Part shown: piece after piece, positions 1-8,405 of the stretch
Numbering within the stretch: position 1 is the stretch's first letter
Layout: the number at the start of each line of letters is the position of its first letter
NCBI RefSeq assembly: GCF_900141915.1
Contig: NZ_FQZG01000036.1
Span: forward strand, 1-39,960
Length of the DNA: 39,960 nucleotides
Source of the DNA: Tessaracoccus bendigoensis DSM 12906
GTDB lineage: Bacteria > Actinomycetota > Actinomycetes > Propionibacteriales > Propionibacteriaceae
Reading direction: 5' to 3'
Position numbers and translations under genes: made by a program
The notes under the pieces: model-generated
What the model was told of the DNA's origin: nothing
Database searches by the model: none
What the model saw: the letters and a program-made list of their open reading frames with translations, nothing else

Positions 1-10
1 AAGGTCACGA

Positions 11-54
11 TGGTTTCGTCACGGGCCGTTCGTTCCTCACGGCCCGGCTCAACC
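11..54 (-). repeat. Dispersed hairpin repeat, copy 1
   Basis: Read on the minus strand, this copy starts GGTTGAGCCG and continues with stem arm GGGCCGT (39-45), loop GAGGAACGA (30-38), arm ACGGCCC (23-29), then CGTGACGAAACCA. The same layout, with different but still complementary stem arms, occurs at 39769-39805 and 39895-39942. It lies beyond the 3' end of the GH3 gene and could help end its transcript. That role is inferred; the sequence match is seen directly. Confidence 0.7.
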
Positions 55-256
55 GACGCACAACCCGGCTCAACTGACGCGCGGCCCGGCTCAACTGACG
101 CGCGGCCCGGCTCAACCCGCGGACCGGCTCAACCGGCGCGGGGAAAGTCTGTGGGGACGGTCACGATGGTTTCGTCACGGTCCCCGGCGCTCCGCGCGGT
201 GGGACCGGCTCAACCGACGCGCGACCCGCCTCAACCGACGCGCGGTCCGGCTCAAC
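44..256. repeat. 21-bp tandem repeat clusters
   Basis: The motif CCGGCTCAAC (last base sometimes T), followed by GACGCGCGG, recurs with a 21-bp period from about 44, 65, 86 and 107, then near 124, and again from 205, 226 and 247. The motif is the reverse complement of the GGTTGAGCCG foot of the hairpin repeat. The array may have grown by slippage within that element. No gene is seen between 1 and 261. Confidence 0.7.
159..214 (-). repeat. Dispersed hairpin repeat, variant copy 2
   Basis: The 22-bp stretch at 159-180 exactly repeats that at 3-24. On the minus strand this copy reads GGTTGAGC, then CGGTCCC, a longer loop, GGGGACCG and TGACGAAACC. It keeps the feet of the family but has another stem and loop. 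Only the sequence relation is certain. Confidence 0.55.
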
Positions 257-261
257 CGACC

Positions 262-1461
262 TCAGCCGCAGTCCACCAAACCCGCAGACGCCTTCAACTC
301 CAACACCCTCCCGGCCGACTCGGCGACCCGGGCCGCGAAACCCTCATCCGACCCCGCCAACTCGACCGTCGCGTCGGCCATCGCACCCATCAGCGCCGGG
401 TCGGCATTGATCGCGATGTCTCCCCCAGCCTCGATGAACCTCACCCCGCGCTGCGCCGCGTCGACGCCCTTCACCGCCACGGCCGCGCCCAGATCGTCGG
501 CGATCACGACACCGTCGTAGCCGAGGTCGCCCCTCAGCAGGTCCGTGATCACAGCCGAACTGAACACTCCCTCGTTGTCCGCATCGATCTTCTTGAACAC
601 GGCCGACGACACCATCACCGAATCGGCGCCCGCCTCGATCGCAGTCCTGAACGGTTCGATCTCCGGGCTGTCGGCCCCCACCTCGGTGTCCACGGCTGCC
701 CCGAAGTCGGTGTTCGTCTCGACCAGTCCCAGGCCCGGGAAGTGCTTGACGGAGGTGAGCACCCCCGCATTGTGCATGCCCTCGATGAACTCCCCCACCT
801 TCGCGCCGACCTGGGCCGGATCGCTGCCGTAGTCACGCTTCATCTTCCCGATGGGCGCGTTCGATGCCCGCCGATCCTCCGGGACGACGTCGGCCACCGG
901 CGCGAGGTTGTAGTCGACCCCGGCGTCCTTCAGTTCTTTACCCCACGTCTCGGCCTCGACGGCCAACTCCCCCGACGCGAACCCGCCCTGCGTCCGGGCA
1001 TCCGGGATGCGGGTGAAACCCTCACCCTGCAACCGCTGCACCGCACCACCCTCCTGATCGACGGCGACGAGGAGCGGCAGGTCTGCCGCACCGAGGCTGC
1101 CGAGCTCGGCCGTCAGGAGCCGGATGGGCTTGGACCCGGCAGAGGAGTTGCCGAGCAGCACCACAGAGCCGACCTGGTGGTCGACGATCGCCGAGCGGGT
1201 GTCCTCGTCGAGGCCCGCTGTGGAGACGCCGACCATGTACAGCTGGCCGACCTGGGATTCCAAGGGCAGGGCCGCGGCCAGGTCTGTGCAGGACAGGGGC
1301 TGCGCGGCCGGGGACGCTGCCTCCGCGGACCCCTGTTCGGCAGCGGTAGAGACCGAAGCCGACCCGCCTTCGGGCACGCCCTCGCCGGGTACCGGGGTCG
1401 GGGCGCAGGCCGCCAGGCCACCTACCGCAAGTAGAGCTATGGCGCCGATCCGGGCCCTCAC
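262..1461 (-). CDS. Glycoside hydrolase family 3 lipoprotein, LpqI/NagZ-like beta-N-acetylhexosaminidase
   Basis: Predicted exported lipoprotein of 399 residues. The N-terminus is a lipoprotein signal with lipobox LAAC (Cys19), followed by a Pro/Gly/Ser/Ala-rich tether. The body is a GH3 TIM barrel with KHFPGLG and an ADDLGAA stretch that fits the family's nucleophile Asp loop. The DxH catalytic dyad of Gram-negative NagZ appears as NTD here, which resembles mycobacterial LpqI. Such enzymes remove N-acetylglucosamine from peptidoglycan fragments, so a role in wall recycling at the cell surface is inferred. The start is GTG and overlaps the upstream mycothione reductase stop as GTGA, so the two are probably translationally coupled. 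The substrate is not proven; other beta-hexosaminides are possible. Confidence 0.85.
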   Translation of the reverse strand: MRARIGAIALLAVGGLAACAPTPVPGEGVPEGGSASVSTAAEQGSAEAASPAAQPLSCTDLAAALPLESQVGQLYMVGVSTAGLDEDTRSAIVDHQVGSVVLLGNSSAGSKPIRLLTAELGSLGAADLPLLVAVDQEGGAVQRLQGEGFTRIPDARTQGGFASGELAVEAETWGKELKDAGVDYNLAPVADVVPEDRRASNAPIGKMKRDYGSDPAQVGAKVGEFIEGMHNAGVLTSVKHFPGLGLVETNTDFGAAVDTEVGADSPEIEPFRTAIEAGADSVMVSSAVFKKIDADNEGVFSSAVITDLLRGDLGYDGVVIADDLGAAVAVKGVDAAQRGVRFIEAGGDIAINADPALMGAMADATVELAGSDEGFAARVAESAGRVLELKASAGLVDCG

Positions 1462-2861
1462 CGGCTCAACTCGGCCGGTTGCTTGACTTCGAGCAGCCCC
1501 AGAAGCGCGTTCTCGACCACCTCGGGCAGCGCGGGATGGATCCAGTACTGCCCGCGGGCGAGGTCGGGCACCGTCTGCCCGAAACTCATCGCCTGGATGA
1601 GCGGCTGGATCAGCGTCGAGGCCTGCGGGCCGATGATGTGCGCGCCGAGCAGGTGCCAGGAACCTGGCGCGGCCAGGAGTTTGACGAAGTGCGACTCGTC
1701 CTCAAGCGCCCAGCCGTAAGCGACGTCCGCATAGCGCTGGCTGTAGGCGACATACGGAATCCCCCACTCCCGCAGTTGCTCTTCGGTCGCTCCGACGGCG
1801 GCGACCTGCGGGTTGCTGAAAACCGCGTTCGGCACATAGCGGTGATCCGTCTCGACCATGTCGTCAGGGTGCAACAGGTTGTGCTGCACGGTGCGGGCCT
1901 CGGCATTGGCCACGTGTTTCAGGAGGTAGTCCGAAGACACGTCACCGATCGCCCAGACGCCCTCCACGCTCGTGCGCTGCTGAGCGTCGACTCTGATCTG
2001 CCCGTGCTCCCCGGTGTCGATGCCCGCCGCTTCCAGATTCAGTGCCTCGGAGTTACGCTCCCGCCCGATCGCCACCAGAACCGCGTCAGCGAAGTACTCG
2101 TATTCGACGCCGTTGCGGTCGGTGGTGACCACCAGAACGCCGTCGCCCTCGTTCTCCACGGCAGAAAGAGACTGGTTGAGCCGCAGCCTCACCCTCCCCG
2201 CGAGTTGCTTCTGAAACTGGTCGGCAATCTCGCGGTCGTGGTGGCGCAGCAGCACGTCGGAGCGGTTGATCATCGTCACATCCGAACCCAGCCCCGAGAA
2301 GATGTGGGCGAACTCGGCCCCGATATAGCCGCCGCCGATGATCACCAGTCGTTGCGGGCGCTCATCGACGCGCATGATGTCGTCAGAGGTGAACACCTTC
2401 CCCGCGACGTCTTCGAGGCCGGGCACTTCAAGGCGTCGGGGCCGTGACCCCGTCGCGATCACGATCTGGTCGGCCGTGATCTCCTCCTCCCCGATCCGCA
2501 ACGTGTGGGGGCCGGTGAAAGTTGCCTCACCGTGGAAGACGGTGACGTTGTCCGAGCGTTCGCGCCAGTCGAGCCCGCCCGCGGAAATGGCGTCGATCCG
2601 CCCGAAGATCCGATCACGGATGGCCGCCCAGTCGGCACCGACGAAGCGAAGGTCGACGCCCAACCGTTCGGCCTCCGCCGGGCTGACGCCGAAGTCGGCA
2701 GGCACCACGAACATCTTGGTCGGAATGCAACCCCGGTTGATGCAGGTGCCGCCGAACACGGGGTCTCGCTCGATCAGGGCGACGTTCCAGTCGGCGAACC
2801 GCTCATCGATCAGCGAGTTCCCGGATCCGGAGCCGATCACGGCCAGGTCAAAATGCTGCAT
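1458..2861 (-). CDS. mtr: Mycothione reductase
   Basis: FAD/NAD(P)H disulfide reductase of 467 residues that reduces mycothione to mycothiol, the actinobacterial counterpart of glutathione. From this start, the FAD-binding IGSGSGN is near residue 10, the redox pair is in GGTCINRGC (Cys40 and Cys45), the second dinucleotide fold has GGGYIGAEFAH, and the C-terminal dimerisation domain has the catalytic HPALPE. The ATG at 2861 is preferred to in-frame starts at 2870 and 2903 because the protein fold begins at once and a -10-like CAGAAT lies 7 bases upstream, the spacing of a leaderless transcript. The GH3 lipoprotein follows with a GTGA overlap. Mycothiol marks the host as an actinobacterium. 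Confidence 0.9.
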   Translation of the reverse strand: MQHFDLAVIGSGSGNSLIDERFADWNVALIERDPVFGGTCINRGCIPTKMFVVPADFGVSPAEAERLGVDLRFVGADWAAIRDRIFGRIDAISAGGLDWRERSDNVTVFHGEATFTGPHTLRIGEEEITADQIVIATGSRPRRLEVPGLEDVAGKVFTSDDIMRVDERPQRLVIIGGGYIGAEFAHIFSGLGSDVTMINRSDVLLRHHDREIADQFQKQLAGRVRLRLNQSLSAVENEGDGVLVVTTDRNGVEYEYFADAVLVAIGRERNSEALNLEAAGIDTGEHGQIRVDAQQRTSVEGVWAIGDVSSDYLLKHVANAEARTVQHNLLHPDDMVETDHRYVPNAVFSNPQVAAVGATEEQLREWGIPYVAYSQRYADVAYGWALEDESHFVKLLAAPGSWHLLGAHIIGPQASTLIQPLIQAMSFGQTVPDLARGQYWIHPALPEVVENALLGLLEVKQPAELSR

Positions 2862-2978
2862 GGCGCCCATTCTGTCACGGCAACGCCAGCCAGTCCCGAC
2901 CACCTACCACCCGTGTCGGGCCACCACTTGAACCACTCCTACCCCTCGATGCCTTGTGGGACGGGGGCGAGGCCCCGG

Positions 2979-2984
2979 TAGGGT
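2979..2984 (+). promoter_or_regulatory. -10 element of a likely leaderless SDR promoter
   Basis: TAGGGT is followed by 7 bases and the ATG at 2992. A -10 box this close puts the transcription start at about the A of the ATG, so no ribosome binding site is expected. None is seen. No clear -35 was found. Confidence 0.5.
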
Positions 2985-2991
2985 TGGGCCC

Positions 2992-3753
2992 ATGAGCAGA
3001 TCTTGGGCCGTGGTAACCGGAGCGTCGAGCGGGCTGGGCGTCGCGTACGCCGAGCGCGTGGCATCGATGGGGACCAACGTCGTGTTGTCGGCGAGGCGCG
3101 CAGACCTCCTCGAATCCGTCGCGGCCGACCTCCGCGAACGGTTCAACGTCGACACCCGGACGGTGACGGCAGACCTGGGCGACCAGGACCAGCGCCAGAC
3201 CCTGATCGCCGAGTTGCAGGAACTGGACGTGGCCTACCTGATCAACAACGCCGGGTTCGGCACGATGGGCGAATTCGCCGAGGCCGACCCCGACCGGATG
3301 GCCGACGAACTGAACCTGAACGTGGTCGCACTGACCGACCTGACCCGCGCGGCGGTTCCCGGGATGATCGCACGCCGCCGCGGCGCCGTCATCAACGTCG
3401 CGTCTTCCGCCGCTTTCCAACCGGTCCCCAATATGGCCGTCTATGCGGCATCGAAGGCCTACGTGCTCCGCTTCACCACCGCGTTGTGGGATGAGTTGCG
3501 CCCCACGGGCGTGCGGGCGCTGGCGATCTGCCCCGGCCCCACCGACACTTCCTTCTTCACCAACGCGGGAAACGATGAGGTGATGTCGAATCGGCGCACG
3601 CCTTCCCAGGTCGTCGACACCACCTTCAAGGCGCTCCGGCAGCATCGCCCCTATATCGTCGACGGCGGCGGCAACGTCGCGATGGCGTTCGCCACCCGTT
3701 TCGCCCCCGCCGGGCTACAGACGAAGTTGGCCAAGCTCGTGGCAACCAACTGA
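2992..3753 (+). CDS. Short-chain dehydrogenase/reductase
   Basis: Classical SDR of 253 residues and predicted to be a cytosolic NAD(P)-dependent oxidoreductase. The cofactor motif TGASSGLG is at residues 9-16, NNAG at 85-88, the catalytic Ser near 138-139, and YAASK with Tyr151 and Lys155. SARR after the second strand suggests NADP preference. The ATG at 2992 is chosen over an upstream in-frame ATG (2956) because the Rossmann fold starts there and a -10 box ends 7 bases before it. It diverges from mycothione reductase and converges on the GerMN gene with a one-base gap. The substrate cannot be told from sequence; this subgroup is often annotated as DltE-like or acyl-chain reductases. Confidence 0.85.
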   Translation: MSRSWAVVTGASSGLGVAYAERVASMGTNVVLSARRADLLESVAADLRERFNVDTRTVTADLGDQDQRQTLIAELQELDVAYLINNAGFGTMGEFAEADPDRMADELNLNVVALTDLTRAAVPGMIARRRGAVINVASSAAFQPVPNMAVYAASKAYVLRFTTALWDELRPTGVRALAICPGPTDTSFFTNAGNDEVMSNRRTPSQVVDTTFKALRQHRPYIVDGGGNVAMAFATRFAPAGLQTKLAKLVATN

Positions 3754-3754
3754 G

Positions 3755-5203
3755 TCACACGACCTCAAAGGTCTTGGTCTCAACCACACCGCTGGTCGGG
3801 GCCGCCTCGATCCGGACGCTCACCTCATAGGTGCCGACCGGCAGCTCGATGTTGAAGCTCCAGGAACGCCAGCCATCCTGATTCGCACCGGAGGCCGTCT
3901 GCGCCTGTTCTTCAGCCACGACCCTCCCAGTCGAGGTGTCCGTCACCCTGACCATCGGCTCCCCGTAGCCGGGTTTGACCGTGCCGAAGATGCTGATGGG
4001 CCCGGCCCCCAGACGTGTGGAGTTGCGAGGCGAGGTGATCCACAGCGGCGGCATCGGCCCGATGCCTTCGGTGCGGAAGCCGGTCGTGCTGCGGAACTCA
4101 TCCGGCGGGGCACCCCCTTCGGCCAGGAACCAGACGCTGACCTCCGGGTCCGCTACCAACTCGGTGACGGTGTAGACGACCTGGTCACGGGCAAGGGCCG
4201 CTACGTGCGCATCGTCGAAGTCCGCGTAGGCGTCGGCGGAAAGATCGATCACCACCGCCCCATGCGTCTGCTGGACCCTCAGCACCGTCCCCGCATTCCA
4301 GAGCGACTCGTAGTCGGGGTCGGCCGGCGGCACCGTCAGCAACGCCTCGACCGCGGTGGCCACCAGATCTCCAGTGGAGTTGAGGTCGCGTAGCTCCCGG
4401 TAGAGCGCCCGGTCCTGGCGCCCCACGTAGTAGATGGGAATGCCTCTCACCTGGGCCGCCACCGAGCGGCTCGACCCAGGTTGGGACGCCGGGGGCGGTG
4501 GCGCCCCCGTCGGCTCGTCCGGTGTCACAGGCGGGGCGCTCACCGCCGCCAGCAGCAACCCGAGGACCACTGCGACAACGGTCAGCACCACGACCAGTCT
4601 CGGCCCCACCAAGAGCCGACCGGAATCCCCCAACTGCTCCAACTCGAGCGCCAACGTCGCGGTTCCCGGTGCCTGCACCGAGCGGGCTGCTGCGCGCAGC
4701 GAAGCCGTGACCTCCTGCGAGAGCGCTTCAAGCCCGGCAGGAGGCGCGGCGCCGCCGTCGGTCGTGTTCGCGCGCAGCGTTGCCCGCGCGATCTCAAGCC
4801 GCTGATTGCAGTCGCGAAGCGACATCCGCATGATGCCCGCCAACGTTGGCCCGAACACCGAAAGATAGTGGCTGACGACCATCAGCTCGGCCATCCTGGG
4901 TGGCAAGGCACTGAGCGCGGTGAGCAGCGCAGCCTGCTCCGGGTCGTCGACTGTCGGTAGGAGCAACGGCTGGTCGGGGGGCCTGACCGCCCGGGCTGCG
5001 TGGATCACCTGCTCTTGCAGAAACTCGACACGCTCGGCTGGGTCGATGATCCGGTGCCCTCGCCGGTGCAGCGCGAGAAGGGCACCCCGCACGATCCTGC
5101 CGGATTGTTCCTCGGCGCCGAGCAGTACCACGAGCCGGTGCAGGGTGGCGCCCTGCTGCTCGTAAAGGTGGACCAGCCAGTCCGACCCCTCCTCGGCGGC
5201 CAT
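3755..5203 (-). CDS. Membrane-anchored protein: sigma-like N-domain, GerMN and Gmad2 domains
   Basis: A 482-residue protein of three parts. Residues 1-150 look like a divergent ECF sigma factor: a region-2-like helix set (LYEQQGATLHRLVVLL) and a region-4-like stretch starting ALPPRMAEL and ending near EIARATLRA. One transmembrane helix follows (about 201-222), then a Pro-rich linker (223-245). The exported part holds a GerMN domain (about 255-365) and a Gmad2 Ig-like domain (about 385-480). GerMN occurs in sporulation proteins and in actinobacterial LpqB, which suggests an envelope role. The gene starts 4 bases after the ccsB stop and ends the cytochrome c operon. Whether the sigma-like part binds DNA or RNA polymerase is unknown, and its conserved core looks weak. 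No function is assigned. Confidence 0.75.
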   Translation of the reverse strand: MAAEEGSDWLVHLYEQQGATLHRLVVLLGAEEQSGRIVRGALLALHRRGHRIIDPAERVEFLQEQVIHAARAVRPPDQPLLLPTVDDPEQAALLTALSALPPRMAELMVVSHYLSVFGPTLAGIMRMSLRDCNQRLEIARATLRANTTDGGAAPPAGLEALSQEVTASLRAAARSVQAPGTATLALELEQLGDSGRLLVGPRLVVVLTVVAVVLGLLLAAVSAPPVTPDEPTGAPPPPASQPGSSRSVAAQVRGIPIYYVGRQDRALYRELRDLNSTGDLVATAVEALLTVPPADPDYESLWNAGTVLRVQQTHGAVVIDLSADAYADFDDAHVAALARDQVVYTVTELVADPEVSVWFLAEGGAPPDEFRSTTGFRTEGIGPMPPLWITSPRNSTRLGAGPISIFGTVKPGYGEPMVRVTDTSTGRVVAEEQAQTASGANQDGWRSWSFNIELPVGTYEVSVRIEAAPTSGVVETKTFEVV

Positions 5204-5207
5204 TCAG

Positions 5208-6119
5208 CTAGATCCCCGAATAGGAGTGCAACCCACTGAACAACAGATTGACACCGATGAAGTTGAACCAGAATGCGATCACACCCACGATCGCGATGAT
5301 GGCGACCGGGCGGCCCCGCCAACCAGCCGTGGCCCGGGCGTGGAGGTAGGCGACGTAGATGATCCACGTGATGAGCGACCAGGTCTCCTTCGGGTCCCAG
5401 TTCCAGAACCGTCCCCATGCATACTGAGCCCAGATCGCGCCCGCGACAATGGTGAACGTCCACAGCGGCACTGCGAAGGCGTGCAGGCGGTACGAGATCA
5501 GGTCAAGGCGCTTAGCGGAGGGCACCTTTGCCAGATACCCGGCCACCTCGGTGCCCCTCTCGACGGCCCGTCGCTCTGCCCCGTCCCTGATCAGGTAGAG
5601 GACCGAGGTCAACGCCCCGATGTTGAAGGCAGCCCCGGCGATACAGGCGGCGACGATGTGGATGACGAACCAGACGCTGTGCAGCGCAGGCACGAGGGGT
5701 GCGACGTCGACATAGAACGCGGTGACGGCGACCCCGAGCCCGATGGTGAAGACCAGATTCGCACCCAATCCGAGCCACCGCATCCCGAACCTGAAGGCCA
5801 GCACCAGGTAGAGCAGCGCCCCGAAGGCCAGCGCCGCGGTGACGAACTCGTACATGTTGCCCCATGGCGCCCGGTTGGCCGCCAAGCCCCGCAGCACGAC
5901 GGCGGACAGGTGCAGCGCCGCGCCGATGGTCGTGACGAAGAGGCCCAGCCTGCCGAAGAAGTCGACCCGGGTGCGGGCCACATCCTCGCTGCCGTCGCCT
6001 GGGCGGACCGGCGCGAGCCCCCTCGCCGACGCCCATTCCAGTGAACAGAGCGCAAACGCCAGGAGATACAGCACGGCCGCCGTCACCATTGCGGTGTAGG
6101 ACCATTCAGACAGCGTCAC
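5208..6119 (-). CDS. ccsB: Cytochrome c biogenesis protein CcsB/ResC
   Basis: Polytopic membrane protein of 303 residues and partner of ResB in System II. Together they pass heme across the membrane and ligate it to apocytochrome c. The heme-handling tryptophan-rich loop is visible as WGRFWNWDPKETW, with conserved His residues in flanking helices. The GTG at 6119 is chosen over the in-frame GTG at 6140 because AGGAG sits 7 bases upstream of it inside the resB 3' end. It overlaps resB by 14 bases, so translation is probably coupled. It is followed 4 bases later by the GerMN gene. Confidence 0.9.
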   Translation of the reverse strand: MTLSEWSYTAMVTAAVLYLLAFALCSLEWASARGLAPVRPGDGSEDVARTRVDFFGRLGLFVTTIGAALHLSAVVLRGLAANRAPWGNMYEFVTAALAFGALLYLVLAFRFGMRWLGLGANLVFTIGLGVAVTAFYVDVAPLVPALHSVWFVIHIVAACIAGAAFNIGALTSVLYLIRDGAERRAVERGTEVAGYLAKVPSAKRLDLISYRLHAFAVPLWTFTIVAGAIWAQYAWGRFWNWDPKETWSLITWIIYVAYLHARATAGWRGRPVAIIAIVGVIAFWFNFIGVNLLFSGLHSYSGI

Positions 6120-7656
6120 GGGTCGACTCCTCGTTGCCACCCGGGCCGTCCGGCCCGGGTCTATCGCCGGTTGTGGCGGCGAGCAGGCCCGCCACCTCGT
6201 CCTCGAGACCGGACGCGGCGTCGGTCCGGTCGAGTCCGCCCACTGTAGCCATCTGGTCTGTGATTCGCACGAACAGTCTCCGGGGACGGACGGTGAGGCT
6301 CACGCTGAGCCCGGCGACCCCGACGGCGATGCTGATCAGAGTCAACAGGTTGCCGGGGGTCTGGCTCACCTGCAGCTTGACCCAACGTTGCCACCCGTCG
6401 AAGGTGATCGAGCCGAGCCCATCCGGCAGGGTCATGCCGCCCCCGACGGCGAGCGCCGCGCGTAGCGGCTCCCCCTCATCACCTTCAACCTGTCGGAGAC
6501 CCGTCGTGTTGAGGGAATAGACGGATTCGGGGACGCCGCTCTCCTCCTGCGGGTCGCCGACCCACGCGTTGAGGTAGACCTCAGGGTTGAGCGCATCGGG
6601 AAACACCGAGTGCGGGCCCTGCTCGTCGAGAACGGCAGTGGGGTAGAAGAACGCCTCGAAGGCGAGCCGCTGAGGCCGGGCGTCCGGCACCTTGATCACC
6701 CCGACCGAGGCGAAGTTGCCGTCCTGGGGCAGGAACACGACGGGCCCGCTGAAGGCGACGTCGCCGTTTCCGTCACGCACGGTGAAGGACGGCGCATAAC
6801 CGTGGCCGAGCAGGTTCACCTGAGATCCGCCTGCGGTGGTGACCGGCTTGTTGACGGTGATCAGCGCGTCGCGTTCCCCGGCCGAATCGGTGACCGTGAC
6901 CTGCGCGTCAAACCGCCGGGCGGCCCCCCTTTGGACCTCGCCCATCTCGAACTCGGCGGTGAAACTGTTCACGTCGATGGAGAACTGCTCAAGCTCGTCG
7001 GTGTCGACCAGGGTGCCCGAGGTGAAGTCGTCGTACTGGGTGATCACGTTGCTGAACCCGCGGCCCTCGACGACCACCGCCGTGCCGTGGAAGCCGAACA
7101 GGTTCGACCAGGCCAGCCCCAGGAGCACCACCACGAGCGACGTGTGGAAGACAAGGTTGCCTGCCTCACGCAGGTAGCCGCGTTCGGCGCTGATGCCCTC
7201 GGCGGTGCGACGGATCCGGTACCGCTTCGCCTTCAGGAAGGCCTCGGCGCCGTCGAGTGCCGGTTCGACGGCGCCAGCCACGGTGCCGGTGGCCGACTCG
7301 GGCAGTCGCTCGATCCGCGCGGGGAGCTTTGGCGGCGGTTGCCGGAGCGCGCGGAAATACTTCGCGACGCGGGGCAGGATGCAACCGATGAGGGAGGCGA
7401 ACAGCAGCAGGTAGACCGCGGAGAACCCTGCCGAGGTGTAGACGTGGTACATCCCGAGAGGCTCCAACACCTTGTCAAGGGTCGGATGCTCGTTCTTGAA
7501 GTCGATCACCGAGATCGGCGAGACGCTGTTCTGCGGAATCATCGATCCTGGGATCGCCGCGAGGGCCAGCAGGAAGAGCAGGGCCAGCGCGGTGCGCATG
7601 CTGGTGAGCTGGCCCCAGGCCCACCGGATGAACTGAGCTACCGGGTTGCCCTTCAC
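6106..7656 (-). CDS. resB: Cytochrome c biogenesis protein ResB
   Basis: A 516-residue membrane protein. Three hydrophobic segments lie in the first 200 residues, among them ALALLFLLALAAIPG and VYLLLFASLIGCILP. A large exported domain of about 250 residues follows, then a last transmembrane helix (LLTLISIAVGVAGLSV) and an acidic cytoplasmic tail. This is the usual ResB plan, with a length close to the family norm. It works with CcsB in heme delivery. The GTG start overlaps the ccdA stop as GTGA. Confidence 0.9.
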   Translation of the reverse strand: MKGNPVAQFIRWAWGQLTSMRTALALLFLLALAAIPGSMIPQNSVSPISVIDFKNEHPTLDKVLEPLGMYHVYTSAGFSAVYLLLFASLIGCILPRVAKYFRALRQPPPKLPARIERLPESATGTVAGAVEPALDGAEAFLKAKRYRIRRTAEGISAERGYLREAGNLVFHTSLVVVLLGLAWSNLFGFHGTAVVVEGRGFSNVITQYDDFTSGTLVDTDELEQFSIDVNSFTAEFEMGEVQRGAARRFDAQVTVTDSAGERDALITVNKPVTTAGGSQVNLLGHGYAPSFTVRDGNGDVAFSGPVVFLPQDGNFASVGVIKVPDARPQRLAFEAFFYPTAVLDEQGPHSVFPDALNPEVYLNAWVGDPQEESGVPESVYSLNTTGLRQVEGDEGEPLRAALAVGGGMTLPDGLGSITFDGWQRWVKLQVSQTPGNLLTLISIAVGVAGLSVSLTVRPRRLFVRITDQMATVGGLDRTDAASGLEDEVAGLLAATTGDRPGPDGPGGNEESTRDAV

Positions 7657-8405
7657 AGGATCGTTCCAAACTCAGAGGCCCATTGCCGAAGCCCGGCCAT
7701 CAGCCAGTCCCACAGCCCGGTCACCATCGCGACCCCGACCAGGATCATCGCGACCCCACCGATCCGCTGGATGAGCACCTGGTGCCGTTTCAACCAGCCG
7801 AGCTTCGGGGCCAGCGCGGTGAAGGCCACGGCGAACACCAGCAGCGGGATACCGAGCCCCAGCGCATAGGCGAACGCCAGCACGCCGCCCCTGAACGCGG
7901 AACCCTCGTTGAGTGCCAGGGTGAGCACCACCGAGAGGGCGGGCCCGATGCAAGGCGTCCATCCCAGGCCGAACACCACGCCCAGCAGGGGCGATGCCCA
8001 CACGCCCAGCCGCGGCGCGACGGAAGGTCGCCAGCCCGACGGTGCCGGCAGCCAGCCTGCGAACGCGGCACCCAGCACGATGATCACCGCGCCCAGCACG
8101 ATCGTGATGATCCTGGCGTTGGTGAGCAGCGTGGCGCCGATCCCCCCGATCACCGCGCCGGTTAGCACGAACACGATGGAGAACCCGAGGATGAAACCGA
8201 GGGTGCCGCACACAAGCAGCCGCTTCGGCCCGCTCCCCTCGGCGATCTCGGCGGTGCCGAGACCGGAGGCGTAGCTGAGGTAGCCGGGCAACAGCGGAAG
8301 CACGCAGGGTGAGGCGAACGAAACCAGGCCCGCAAGCATCGCGACCGGGACCGCCACGAGCATCGACGAGGTCAGCGCGTCACTTGCCCAGCTTTCGAGC
8401 GGCAT
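7653..8405 (-). CDS. ccdA: CcdA, thiol-disulfide electron transporter
   Basis: Six-helix membrane protein of 250 residues that moves reducing equivalents from cytosolic thioredoxin to exported thiol proteins. The paired cysteines are visible: Cys34 in SFASPCVLPLLPGYL and a Cys near residue 152 in GWTPCIGP. The likely electron acceptor is the thioredoxin-like lipoprotein just upstream, which would reduce the CXXCH of apocytochrome c before heme attachment. The ATG overlaps the upstream stop by one base. Confidence 0.92.
   Translation of the reverse strand: MPLESWASDALTSSMLVAVPVAMLAGLVSFASPCVLPLLPGYLSYASGLGTAEIAEGSGPKRLLVCGTLGFILGFSIVFVLTGAVIGGIGATLLTNARIITIVLGAVIIVLGAAFAGWLPAPSGWRPSVAPRLGVWASPLLGVVFGLGWTPCIGPALSVVLTLALNEGSAFRGGVLAFAYALGLGIPLLVFAVAFTALAPKLGWLKRHQVLIQRIGGVAMILVGVAMVTGLWDWLMAGLRQWASEFGTIL

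Noticed and set aside
10-1434. Open frame of 474 codons on the plus strand
   Set aside because: Antisense to the GH3 lipoprotein and running through the 21-bp array; no recognisable domain and low-complexity start.
6120-6140. Longer ccsB start at GTG 6140
   Set aside because: AGGAG at 6127-6131 is well placed for the GTG at 6119 and would lie inside the gene if 6140 were used.
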